A stretch of 13,899 nucleotides of DNA from Acidobacteriota bacterium (GTDB lineage Bacteria > Acidobacteriota > Vicinamibacteria > Vicinamibacterales > UBA2999): NCBI GenBank assembly GCA_947465275.1, contig CANIAI010000020.1, positions 1 through 13,899 of the forward strand, read 5' to 3'. How positions within the stretch are numbered: the stretch's first letter is position 1; each line of letters starts with the position of its first letter. Below are positions 7,070-13,899 of this stretch, in pieces. The position numbers and the translations under genes are program-made. The notes beneath the pieces were generated by a model. That model searched no databases and was not told where the DNA came from. It saw nothing but the letters and a program-made list of their open reading frames with translations.

Positions 7070-7100
7070 CGACGAAGCCAGCCCCCCGAGGAGCGCCCTG

Positions 7101-7712
7101 ATGTCACGCTGGATTCCCGGTTTCGTCGGCCTCGTGCTCACCCTGGCGGTGCTGACGACCGCGGCGCGCCTCCACGGCGCCGCCGCCCTGTCTCCCCAGC
7201 AGGCCGACCTCTTCGCCCGCAAGGTGTCCCAGATCGCCAACCAGGCGCCGGGGCCGGCGGCGGGCCAGCCGCGCCGGACGCCGCTGACCGAGGCCGAAAT
7301 CAACTCCTGGTTCACCTACCGCGCGAAGCCGGTGCTCCCGACCGGGGTGTCGAACCCGCAGGTCAGCCTGGTGGGTGGGGGCCGCCTCTCGGGCGAGATG
7401 CAGGTGAACCTCGACACGATCGGCCGGCGCCGCAGCACCGGACGTCTCGACCCCTGGAACCTGCTGACCGGCACCGTACCCGTGCGGGTCACCGGCACGC
7501 TCGACGCGCGGAACGGTGTCGGGCGTTTCATGCTGGAATCGGCCGAACTGGCCGGCCTGCCCGTGCCGAAGCTGGTGATCCAGGAACTGCTGTCGACCTA
7601 CTCGCGCAGCACCGCCAATCCGGGCGGGGTGAGCCTCGACGACCCGTTCCCGCTGCCCTCGCGCATTCGCCAGATCGAGGTGGGGGCAGGGCAGGCGGTC
7701 GTCGTCCAGTAG
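7101..7712 (+). CDS. Secreted or periplasmic protein of unknown function
   Basis: I do not recognise a named family. The 203-residue product from ATG 7101 starts with a signal peptide: basic MSR, hydrophobic stretch to about residue 21, then LHGAAA as a likely cleavage zone near 29; no lipobox Cys. The mature part opens with LTEAEINSWF (62-71), then alternating strand-like segments (VSLVGGGRLSGEMQVNL, 88-104; VPVRVTGTLDA, 126-136), then LAGLPVPKLVIQELL (150-164) and an FPLPSRIRQIEVGAGQAVVV end. This layout recalls TULIP/DUF2993-like lipid-binding envelope proteins, a weak resemblance only. GAGGAG at 7088-7093 is seven bases before the ATG, which rules out the earlier in-frame ATG at 7032. The stop TAG directly abuts the recG GTG in the same frame, so the pair is almost certainly co-transcribed. 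Confidence 0.82.
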   Translation: MSRWIPGFVGLVLTLAVLTTAARLHGAAALSPQQADLFARKVSQIANQAPGPAAGQPRRTPLTEAEINSWFTYRAKPVLPTGVSNPQVSLVGGGRLSGEMQVNLDTIGRRRSTGRLDPWNLLTGTVPVRVTGTLDARNGVGRFMLESAELAGLPVPKLVIQELLSTYSRSTANPGGVSLDDPFPLPSRIRQIEVGAGQAVVVQ

Positions 7713-9872
7713 GTGGCGCGCGCCGGCCACACGGGGGCGCCCCCGACCATCACGCCGCGGCGTGCGCCGGCCCGTCCCACCCGCATCCCCGACGACCCGC
7801 TGCTGCTCCCGCTGCAGTTCCTGAAGGGCGTCGGTCCGCGCAAGGCCGCCGACCTCGCGAAGGCCGGCCTCGTCACGGTCGAAGACCTGTTGTACCGCTT
7901 CCCGTTCCGCTACGAAGATCGCAGCCGCATGCAGCCGATCGCCGGGCTGCGCCCGGGCATGCGGGTGGCGGTGCTCGGCGAGATCAAGAGCGCGGCGCTC
8001 ACGACGACGTGGCGGAAGCACATGCGGATCTTCAACGCCGTCGTCGGCGATGGCGGCGGCGCGATCCGCTGCACCTGGTTCAACCAGCCGTTCCTGGCCG
8101 ACGTGATCGTCCCGCACCAGCAGGTCGTGATCTTCGGCGAGGTGAAGCTCGACTCGACCGGCCTCCACTTTCAGGGGCCCGAGTTCGAACTGCTCGGCGA
8201 CGACCCCGAGATGGCGTACGCCGGGCGCGTCCTGCCGTTCTACGAGCGCACCGGCACGGTCACGCCGAACATGCAGCGGAAGCTGGTGCGGCAGGCGCTC
8301 GACGGGCTGCCGGCCGACATCCCCGACCTGCTGCCGTCGGTGCTGCGCGAGTCACGCGGGTTGGTCGGCAGGCGGCAGGCGCTCGAAGAGGCGCACTTCC
8401 CGCCGGCTGACGTCGACCTCGCCGCGCTCAACGCGTATCGGACGCCGGCGCAGCAGCGGCTCATCTTCGAGGAGTTCTTCCTGTTCCAGGTGGGCCACGC
8501 CGTGAGGCGTCACACCACGGCGGCCGAGCTCAAGCCCGTGGTGCCGCGGGTCGACGACCGCATCCGCGCGAGCGCGGCGGGCATCCTGCCGTTCCGGCTG
8601 ACCCCCGGGCAGAAGGTCGCCCTCCGCGAAATCGTAGAGGACATGCAGCGCCCGCAGCCGATGCACCGGCTGCTGCAGGGTGACGTCGGCGCCGGCAAGA
8701 CGATCGTCGCGCTGCTCGCGGCCGTCGTCGCGATGGAGAACGGCCTGCAGGTCGCCTTCATGGCGCCGACCGAAATTCTCGCGGGGCAGCACTACCAGAA
8801 CATCGCCCGGCTGCTCGCGTCGTCGCGCTTCCGGGTCGACCTGCTCACCGGCAGCACCCCGGCGCTCGAGAAGCACGCGATTCACGCCTCGCTCGAGCGG
8901 GGCAGCACGCACCTGGTCGTCGGCACCCACGCGCTGGTGCAGGAGAAGCTCGCGTTCCACCAGCTCGGGCTCGTCGTGATCGACGAGCAGCACCGGTTCG
9001 GCGTGGCCCAGCGCGCCGCGCTGCGGGCGAAGGGGCTGCGCCCCGACGTCCTGCTGATGACGGCGACGCCGATTCCGCGCACGCTCGCGCTCACCGACTA
9101 CAGCGAGCTCGACGTCTCGAAGATTCCCGACCTGCCGCCGAACCGGCAGCCGATCCGGACGATCGTGAAGCCCGAGTCGCGGCGCGACGAGGTCTACGCG
9201 CACATCCGCGCGCAGCTCGACGCCGGACGTCAGGCCTACATCATCTATCCGCTGGTCGAGGAGTCGGAGAAGCTCGACCTGAAGTCGGCGACCGAGATGG
9301 CCGACCACCTGCAGGCCGAGATCTTTCCCGCGTACAAGGTGGCGCTGCTGCACGGCCGGATGAAGCAGGACGCCAAGGAGCGCGTGATGCACGCCTTCGC
9401 GTCGGGACAGCTCCAGATTCTCGTGTCGACCACGGTCGTGGAAGTCGGCGTCGACGTGCCGAACGCCACGGTCATGGTGGTGGAGCACGCGGAGCGGTTC
9501 GGGCTGTCGCAGCTCCATCAGCTGCGCGGGCGGGTCGGGCGCGGCCAGTGGGAATCATCGTGCATCCTGCTGTACCAGGCCCCCTGGAGCGATGAGGCCC
9601 GCGAACGCCTGAAGGCGATGGCCGACACCAGCGACGGCTTCGTCATCGCCCAGCGCGACCTCGAATTGCGCGGTCCCGGCGACTTCTTCGGCACCCGGCA
9701 GTCGGGCGCGCCGATGCTCCGCACCGGCGATCTCGTGCGTGACGCCGAGTTGATGGAGGCGGCCCACCGGGAGGCCAGGCGCCTGGTCGACCACGGGCAG
9801 CTGACGCCGGCGCTCACGCACTTCGTCACCAGCCGCTGGCCGGCGCAGTTCGGCTTCAGCGAGATCGGCTAG
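7713..9872 (+). CDS. recG: ATP-dependent DNA helicase RecG
   Basis: Superfamily 2 helicase that remodels stalled replication forks and branch-migrates Holliday and D-loop structures. The 719-residue product has full family length (E. coli 693). It begins with a short basic Pro-rich leader, then LQFLKGVGPRKAADL (32-46) and the wedge OB fold (about 90-165) that grips the junction. Helicase motifs follow: Q-like TPGQKVALREI (near 297-307), Walker A GDVGAGKT (323-330, Lys329), DEQH box (424-427), MTATPIPRTLA (about 449-459), and motif VI QLRGRVGRG (603-611). The RecG C-terminal signature RDLELRGPGDFFGTRQSG follows at about 649-666. The GTG start follows the preceding TAG with no gap; there is no strong Shine-Dalgarno, so reinitiation is likely. 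rsmD begins nine bases after the stop, a gene order seen in many bacteria. Confidence 0.97.
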   Translation: MARAGHTGAPPTITPRRAPARPTRIPDDPLLLPLQFLKGVGPRKAADLAKAGLVTVEDLLYRFPFRYEDRSRMQPIAGLRPGMRVAVLGEIKSAALTTTWRKHMRIFNAVVGDGGGAIRCTWFNQPFLADVIVPHQQVVIFGEVKLDSTGLHFQGPEFELLGDDPEMAYAGRVLPFYERTGTVTPNMQRKLVRQALDGLPADIPDLLPSVLRESRGLVGRRQALEEAHFPPADVDLAALNAYRTPAQQRLIFEEFFLFQVGHAVRRHTTAAELKPVVPRVDDRIRASAAGILPFRLTPGQKVALREIVEDMQRPQPMHRLLQGDVGAGKTIVALLAAVVAMENGLQVAFMAPTEILAGQHYQNIARLLASSRFRVDLLTGSTPALEKHAIHASLERGSTHLVVGTHALVQEKLAFHQLGLVVIDEQHRFGVAQRAALRAKGLRPDVLLMTATPIPRTLALTDYSELDVSKIPDLPPNRQPIRTIVKPESRRDEVYAHIRAQLDAGRQAYIIYPLVEESEKLDLKSATEMADHLQAEIFPAYKVALLHGRMKQDAKERVMHAFASGQLQILVSTTVVEVGVDVPNATVMVVEHAERFGLSQLHQLRGRVGRGQWESSCILLYQAPWSDEARERLKAMADTSDGFVIAQRDLELRGPGDFFGTRQSGAPMLRTGDLVRDAELMEAAHREARRLVDHGQLTPALTHFVTSRWPAQFGFSEIG

Positions 9873-9881
9873 CCTCCCCTC

Positions 9882-10424
9882 ATGCGGATCATCGCCGGCG
9901 CGTACAAGGGACGCCGTCTCAAGGCGCCCACCTGGGACGGGCTCCGTCCGACCTCGGACAAGCTGCGCGAGACGCTGTTCAACGTGCTGGCGGCCCGGGT
10001 GCCCGAGGCGCGGGTGCTGGACGGCTGCGCGGGCACGGGGGCGGTCGGGCTCGAGGCGCTCAGCCGGGGGGCGGCGCACGTCACGTTCATCGAGCGGGAC
10101 CGCCGGGCGGCGGCCCTCATCCGCGAGAACCTGGCGGCGGCCGGGGTCGACGAGGCCAGCTATACTATCGACTGCAGCGACATCCGGACGGCCTTGCGGC
10201 GGATGCCGGCGGAGCACCGGTTCGACCTGCTCTTCCTCGACCCGCCCTATGCGATCGACGGCCTCGACGAGATCCTGGCAGCCTCCGCCGAGCGCCTCGC
10301 GCCCGACGGCCTGCTGGTGCTCGAACGGGCGACCCGGCGCGAGCCCGAGGTGCCGTCCGCGCTGGTGCGGGTGCGGGATATCCGGTCGGGTGACAGCACC
10401 CTGACGCTGATGAAGGGTTGCTGA
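9882..10424 (+). CDS. rsmD: 16S rRNA (guanine-N2)-methyltransferase RsmD
   Basis: SAM-dependent methylation of a guanine in the 16S rRNA head (G966 in E. coli). The 180-residue protein shows all hallmarks: MRIIAGAYKGRRL (1-13), RPTSDKLRETLFN (22-34), SAM motif I VLDGCAGTGAVGLEALSRGA (45-64), acidic FIERD (69-73), and the catalytic DPPY (120-123) in LLFLDPPY. The ATG is at the start of the conserved N-terminal strand, so the start is secure, though no Shine-Dalgarno is visible in the nine-base gap after recG. It precedes coaD by 18 bases; the rsmD-coaD pair is one of the better conserved bacterial neighbourhoods. No anomalies. Confidence 0.96.
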   Translation: MRIIAGAYKGRRLKAPTWDGLRPTSDKLRETLFNVLAARVPEARVLDGCAGTGAVGLEALSRGAAHVTFIERDRRAAALIRENLAAAGVDEASYTIDCSDIRTALRRMPAEHRFDLLFLDPPYAIDGLDEILAASAERLAPDGLLVLERATRREPEVPSALVRVRDIRSGDSTLTLMKGC

Positions 10425-10442
10425 GAGGAGCCACGCACGATC

Positions 10443-10952
10443 ATGCCGAGCCAGGTGCCGCCCGACGGGCGGTTGGCCGTCTTCCCGGGGTCGTTCGACC
10501 CGCTCACCAACGGACACGTCGATATCGTGCTCCGCAGCGCGCACCTGTTCGAGCGCATCGTGGTGGCGGTGCTGGTCAACGCCGAGAAGCAGCCGCTGTT
10601 CTCGGCCGAGGAACGGGTCTCGATGATCCGCGAGGTGTTCCAGGAGTACCCGAACATCGAGGTCGACCGGTTCGACGGCCTGCTGGTCGACTACGCCCGC
10701 GCGAAGCGCGCGAGCGCGATCGTGCGCGGCCTCCGGGCGGTGTCCGACTTCGAGTATGAGTTCCAGATGGCACTCATGAACCGCCACCTCGAGCCGACGC
10801 TCGAGACGGTGTTCATGATGCCGGCCGAGCAGTACACCTACCTGAGCTCACGGCTCATCAAGGAGGTGTTCCGGCTCGGAGGCGAGGTGCGCGGGCTGGT
10901 GCCGTCGGTCGTGGAAGACCGGATGCGGCGGAAGGCGTCAGCGGCGAGGTAG
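10443..10952 (+). CDS. coaD: Phosphopantetheine adenylyltransferase CoaD
   Basis: Catalyses transfer of AMP from ATP to 4'-phosphopantetheine, the penultimate and rate-controlling step of coenzyme A synthesis, in the cytoplasm. The 169-residue product has the nucleotidyltransferase fold with FPGSFDPLTNGH (14-25; TNGH is the T/HxGH ATP motif). It also has the family's IVRGLRAVSDFEYEFQMALMNR (93-114) and a late YTYLSSRLIKEV (131-142), which replaces the more usual ISSS/T-type loop but keeps the Ser-Ser-x-Leu-x-Lys core. The N-terminus carries about eight extra residues before the first strand. GAGAGGAG at 10423-10430, overlapping the rsmD stop, is the best ribosome-binding site but lies 12 bases from the ATG, longer than ideal. 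Confidence 0.97.
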   Translation: MPSQVPPDGRLAVFPGSFDPLTNGHVDIVLRSAHLFERIVVAVLVNAEKQPLFSAEERVSMIREVFQEYPNIEVDRFDGLLVDYARAKRASAIVRGLRAVSDFEYEFQMALMNRHLEPTLETVFMMPAEQYTYLSSRLIKEVFRLGGEVRGLVPSVVEDRMRRKASAAR

Positions 10953-10969
10953 CCGGGCAGCGGGCCCGG
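10953..10969 (+). repeat. Inverted repeat after coaD stop
   Basis: CCGGGC and GCCCGG form a 6-bp perfect stem with a 5-base loop immediately after the coaD TAG. There is no following T-run, so it is not a convincing intrinsic terminator; it could protect the mRNA 3' end or attenuate transcription into the aminotransferase gene. Confidence 0.35.
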
Positions 10970-10992
10970 GGCAAGACGGTTCACGGTCAATC

Positions 10993-11006
10993 AGGAGAAT
11001 CAGGAG
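10993..11006 (+). promoter_or_regulatory. Duplicated Shine-Dalgarno before the aminotransferase
   Basis: TCAGGAGA occurs twice in tandem. The first AGGAG (10993-10997) lies nine bases from the ATG and is well placed; the second (11002-11006) abuts the ATG and is too close to work in the usual way. Confidence 0.6.
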
Positions 11007-12203
11007 ATGTTTGCACAGCGTCTGGCGCAGGTCTCGGCATCTGCGACGTTGAAGGTGGCGGCCGAAGCGGAACGGCTTCGCCGCGAAGGCTTCAACGTGG
11101 TCGACTTCAGCGCGGGAGAACCCGATTTCCCCACGCCCGAACACGTGAAGGCGGCAGGGAAGGCGGCCATCGACGCCAACTTCACCCGCTACACGGTGGC
11201 GTCGGGCATTCCCGAGCTGCGTCAGGCGATTTGCGACCGCTACAAGAAGGACTACGGCATCGAGATCACGACTGCCGAGGTACTGTTGACCGCCGGCGGC
11301 AAGCAGGCGCTCTTCAACGCGGCGCTCGCGCTGATCGATCCGGGTGACGAGGTGATCACCCACTCGCCGTACTGGCCGACCATTCCCGAGCAGGTGAAGC
11401 TCGTGGGCGGCGTGCCGGTGATCGTGCCGACGAGCCCCGACGACGGGTTCACCGTGCACGCCGAGGCGATCATCAAGGCGATCACGCCGAAGACGAAGGC
11501 GATCATCATCAACTCGCCGACCAATCCCACCGGCGGCCTCATCGACGAGACCACGATGGCGGCGGTGGCCGACGCGGCGGCGGCGAAGGACATCTGGATC
11601 ATCGTCGACCTCTGCTACGAGCAGCTGATCTACGACCCGGTGCCGCACAACCTGCCGAAGGTGCTCTTCGAGCGACACCGCAACCGCACGGTGCTCGCGG
11701 GCTCGGCCTCGAAGGCCTACGCGATGACCGGCTGGCGCTGCGGCTGGACGATCGCGCCGAAGGACCTGACCGGCGCCTTCAACGTGATCCAGGGGCAGTC
11801 GACGTCGAACATCACGTCGATCACCCAGAAGGCGGCGCTCGCCGCGATGACCGGCCCGCAGGACGCGGTCACCGACATGCTGGCCGAGTACCGGAGGCGG
11901 CGCGACAACATCCACGCGTGGCTGACGGCGAACCCCGCCATCCGGTGCGTGAAGCCGCGCGGCGCGTTCTACCTGTTCCCCGACATCTCGGGGCTGCTGT
12001 CGCCCGACGGCATCGCGACGTCGGCTGACTTCGCGCAGGCGCTGCTCGAGAAGGAGCACGTCGTGGTGACGCCGGGTGAGGCGTTCGACGCGCCGGGCTA
12101 CCTGCGCATCTCGTACGCCACCTCGATGGAGCAGCTGCGCGAGGGCGCGACCCGCATCCTGCGCTTCGCGGAATCGATCCAGCCGAAGGCGGCCGCGAAG
12201 TAG
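11007..12203 (+). CDS. aspC: PLP-dependent aspartate aminotransferase (class I, subgroup I-beta)
   Basis: Transfers the amino group between aspartate and 2-oxoglutarate; some relatives also use prephenate or aromatic substrates. The 398-residue product has VVDFSAGEPDFPTP (31-44) and RYTVASGIPELRQAI (61-75). GGKQALFN (97-104) includes Lys99, the residue used by Thermus-type enzymes to bind the side-chain carboxylate, which favours a true aspartate enzyme. The PLP-contact residues are Asn173 in NSPTNPTG, Asp201 and Tyr204 in VDLCYE, the Schiff-base Lys236 in GSASKAYAMTGWRCGW, and Arg in GYLRISYA near the C-terminus. A well-placed AGGAG supports the ATG. It follows coaD by 54 bases and precedes the FAD oxidase gene by a single base. 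The exact substrate range cannot be read from sequence; the symbol aspC is used in the broad sense. Confidence 0.93.
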   Translation: MFAQRLAQVSASATLKVAAEAERLRREGFNVVDFSAGEPDFPTPEHVKAAGKAAIDANFTRYTVASGIPELRQAICDRYKKDYGIEITTAEVLLTAGGKQALFNAALALIDPGDEVITHSPYWPTIPEQVKLVGGVPVIVPTSPDDGFTVHAEAIIKAITPKTKAIIINSPTNPTGGLIDETTMAAVADAAAAKDIWIIVDLCYEQLIYDPVPHNLPKVLFERHRNRTVLAGSASKAYAMTGWRCGWTIAPKDLTGAFNVIQGQSTSNITSITQKAALAAMTGPQDAVTDMLAEYRRRRDNIHAWLTANPAIRCVKPRGAFYLFPDISGLLSPDGIATSADFAQALLEKEHVVVTPGEAFDAPGYLRISYATSMEQLREGATRILRFAESIQPKAAAK

Positions 12204-12204
12204 C

Positions 12205-13587
12205 GTGGCTGCGGCCTTCGCCGACGCGCTGCGATCGCTCGTCGGTCCGGCGTTCGTCTCGGACGACGAGGCGACGCGCCGGGCCTACGGCGTCGACGCG
12301 CTCGGCATCGGCCACCCGGCGGACCTCGTGGTCCGTCCGGCGAACACCGCGGAGATCGCCGGCATCGCGCGGCTCTGCCACGAACACCGCATCCCGCTCG
12401 TCGTGCGCGGCGCCGGCACCGGTTACACCGGCGGCGCCGTCCCGACGGCGGGTGGCGTCGTCCTCTCGATGGAGCGGCTCGATCGCATCATCGAGATCGA
12501 CGAGGTCAACCTGCTCGCCGTCGTCGAGCCGAACGTCATCACCGGCGACCTGCAGCGCGCCGTGGAGGCCGTCGGCCTCTTCTACCCACCCGATCCCGCC
12601 AGCCTCGACACATCGTCCATCGGCGGCAACGTCGCCGAGTGCGCCGGCGGTCCGCGCGCCTTCAAGTACGGGGTGACGCGCCGCTACGTGCTTGGCCTCG
12701 AGGCGGTGCTGCCGACCGGCGAGATCATCCGCACCGGCTCGAAGGCGGTGAAGAACGTCGTCGGGTACGACCTGACCCAGCTCCTGGTCGGCTCGGAGGG
12801 GACGCTCGCGATCATCACGCGCATCACGCTGCGGCTCATCCCCAAGCCGCCGGCCTACCGGACGGCGCTCGCCACCTTCACCGGCATCCAGGGGGCGGTC
12901 GACGCCGTGTCGGCGCTCGTCGCACGGCGCGTGATTCCGGCCGCGCTCGAGCTGATCGATCAGGACTCCATCGAGGCCGTGCAGCAGCACACCGGCGAGG
13001 CGCTCGTGCCGGCGGGCACCGGCGCGGTGCTGATCCTCGAGACCGACGGCACGCCGGCGGCCGTCGAGGAAGAGATGGCGCGCGCCGCCGATGCCTGTCG
13101 GGCCGCGGGTGCGCTGGCGGTCACGGCCGCGGCGTCGGATGCCGAGCGCGATCGCATCTGGGCGGTGCGCCGGGCCGTGTCACTCGCCCTGAAGGCGACC
13201 GGCCTCACGAAGGTGAACCACGACGTGGTCGTGCCGCGTGGACGCGTGCCCGACCTGTTCGCCGTGGTGGCCGACCTCAGGGCGCGCCATGGGCTCCGCA
13301 TCGCCTCGTTCGGCCACGCGGGAGACGGCAACATCCACGTGAACATCATGATCGACGGGTCGGACCCCGACGCGAGAGCCCGCGCCACCGCGGCCGAGCG
13401 CACGCTCTTCGAGCAGGTGGTCGCGCTGGAAGGGTCGATCAGCGGCGAGCACGGCATCGGCTTCGCGAAGAAGCCGTACATCGGGCTCGAGCTCTCACCC
13501 GACGAGATCGCGCTGATGCGGCGCGTGAAGGCGGCGTTCGACCCGCGCGGGATTCTGAATCCCGGCAAGATGTTTCCCGACGCCTGA
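12205..13587 (+). CDS. glcD: FAD-linked oxidase, glycolate oxidase GlcD / D-lactate dehydrogenase type
   Basis: Flavoprotein of the VAO/PCMH superfamily oxidising a 2-hydroxy acid such as glycolate or D-lactate. The 460-residue product begins at GTG 12205, one base after the aminotransferase TAG; the frame is open further upstream, but only inside that gene. The FAD-binding half carries VVRGAGTGYTGGAVP (66-80), then PDPASLDTSSIGGNVAECAGG and the SEGTLAIITRITLRL stretch. The C-terminal FAD-oxidase domain has FGHAGDGNIHVN (369-380, His371 and His378) and SGEHGIGFAKK (413-423). GlcD usually works with GlcE and the iron-sulfur GlcF; neither is visible here, though the last gene is followed at once by a convergent neighbour, so partners would lie elsewhere or be absent. 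Glycolate versus D-lactate cannot be decided from sequence. Confidence 0.9.
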   Translation: MAAAFADALRSLVGPAFVSDDEATRRAYGVDALGIGHPADLVVRPANTAEIAGIARLCHEHRIPLVVRGAGTGYTGGAVPTAGGVVLSMERLDRIIEIDEVNLLAVVEPNVITGDLQRAVEAVGLFYPPDPASLDTSSIGGNVAECAGGPRAFKYGVTRRYVLGLEAVLPTGEIIRTGSKAVKNVVGYDLTQLLVGSEGTLAIITRITLRLIPKPPAYRTALATFTGIQGAVDAVSALVARRVIPAALELIDQDSIEAVQQHTGEALVPAGTGAVLILETDGTPAAVEEEMARAADACRAAGALAVTAAASDAERDRIWAVRRAVSLALKATGLTKVNHDVVVPRGRVPDLFAVVADLRARHGLRIASFGHAGDGNIHVNIMIDGSDPDARARATAAERTLFEQVVALEGSISGEHGIGFAKKPYIGLELSPDEIALMRRVKAAFDPRGILNPGKMFPDA

Positions 13588-13594
13588 CCCGCCC

Positions 13595-13899
13595 TCAGCG
13601 ATTCGAGACGAGCAGCACCCGCGTGATGTCCTGATCGGGCAGCGGGGCGATGAGCGTCGAGAGCTTGATGGTGGCCGGGTCGAGGTAACGCACCTGGCCG
13701 AGCCGGCGCGTCGTCACCCCGGCGATCAACTCGAGGCGCGGCAGGTCGCGCTCGCGAACCACGAACAGCACCCGCCCGGGCGACCGCAGGAAGTCGAGCG
13801 CGGCCGCCTCGCCCGGCAGGTCCACCTGTGGCTGCCCGGTGTAGAACACCAGGTTGCGGACGAAGAGCTGGTACGTGCCGATGGGCTCCCCGCCGGTGC
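13595..13899 (-). CDS. C-terminal part of a GT39/ArnT-like membrane glycosyltransferase (5' end outside window)
   Basis: The minus-strand frame is open from the right edge to TGA at 13595-13597 and gives the last 100 or so residues. It reads GEPIGTYQLFVRNLVFYTGQ, then a segment with LDFLRSPGRVLFVVRERDLPRLE and an ending DITRVLLVSNR. This matches the soluble, periplasm-facing tail of dolichyl-phosphate-mannose/ArnT-type glycosyltransferases: a strand with Tyr-x-x-x-x-x-Asn-x-Val-Phe-Tyr-Thr, then FL......VLFVV. The multi-spanning catalytic part lies off the edge, so substrate cannot be judged. A GTG at 13849 within this segment is not the start, since conserved sequence continues upstream of it. 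Convergent with glcD, stops seven bases apart, with no terminator-like hairpin in the gap. Confidence 0.72.
   Translation of the reverse strand, partial: TGGEPIGTYQLFVRNLVFYTGQPQVDLPGEAAALDFLRSPGRVLFVVRERDLPRLELIAGVTTRRLGQVRYLDPATIKLSTLIAPLPDQDITRVLLVSNR

Larger units (their letters stand above)
6916..7100. promoter_or_regulatory. Divergent control region between lexA and the recG gene set
   Basis: This 185-base spacer is the longest non-coding stretch in the window. It holds candidate promoters on both strands and, read on the minus strand, three related blocks: GGTTCGCGTGCG (6946-6957), GGTTCGTGCG (6992-7001) and CATTCGCGTAAC (7023-7034), the last overlapping the lexA -10. None forms the CTGT-N8-ACAG, GAAC-N4-GTTC or GTTC-N7-GTTC arrangement of known LexA boxes. 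A LexA operator is expected here from family knowledge, but the sequence alone does not prove one. Confidence 0.5.

Noticed and set aside
6899..8410. 503-codon plus-strand frame spanning the lexA/recG control region and the secreted protein gene
   Set aside because: Arg/Pro/Gly-rich low-complexity translation, crosses the control region and two well-supported genes in another frame.
8352..9518. 388-codon minus-strand frame opposite recG
   Set aside because: Shadow of the recG frame with typical Arg/Asp/Leu/Val-rich antisense composition.
10953..10969. Intrinsic terminator after coaD
   Set aside because: A GC stem is present but no T-run follows; kept only as an inverted repeat.
12639..13634. 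331-codon plus-strand frame inside glcD
   Set aside because: Different frame of the same strand as GlcD, Arg/Gly/Ala-rich, no motif.
1..13899. Mobile element, CRISPR array, toxin-antitoxin, defence island or RNA gene
   Set aside because: All coding space is taken by housekeeping genes with uniform composition; no transposase, array of direct repeats, integrase or tRNA-like fold was seen.

Overview
This 13.9 kb window is ordinary, densely packed bacterial chromosome: high GC, 14 protein genes (two cut by the window edges), almost no spacer DNA, six GTG starts among 13 visible starts. No mobile element, CRISPR array, rRNA or tRNA is visible. Protein sequences and gene order fit an acidobacterium of the Vicinamibacteria type. 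That placement is inference from general resemblance, not from a marker gene.

Layout. Two gene sets diverge from a control region at 6916-7100. Leftward (minus strand) run lexA, a DUF3467 gene, nth (endonuclease III), a small HExxH zincin-like protease gene, ksgA (16S rRNA dimethyltransferase), then after a 164-base spacer rnj (ribonuclease J) and ftsK (DNA translocase, C-terminus off the left edge). Rightward (plus strand) run a secreted protein of unknown function, recG, rsmD, coaD, an aspartate-type aminotransferase and a GlcD-like FAD oxidase. The right edge holds the C-terminus of a GT39-like membrane glycosyltransferase, convergent with glcD.

Together the genes cover information maintenance (LexA SOS control, Nth base excision repair, RecG fork/recombination helicase, FtsK chromosome segregation), ribosome and RNA maturation (KsgA, RsmD, RNase J), coenzyme A synthesis (CoaD) and central carbon/nitrogen metabolism (aminotransferase, glycolate or lactate oxidation). 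Many junctions are overlaps or 0-2 base gaps, so translational coupling is likely.

I found no clear candidate for an undescribed system. The points most worth a second look are the shared lexA/recG control region with back-to-back promoter-like elements, the lexA-led operon carrying nth and a DUF3467 gene, a secreted protein separated from RecG by one in-frame TAG, and a probable long leader on rnj.
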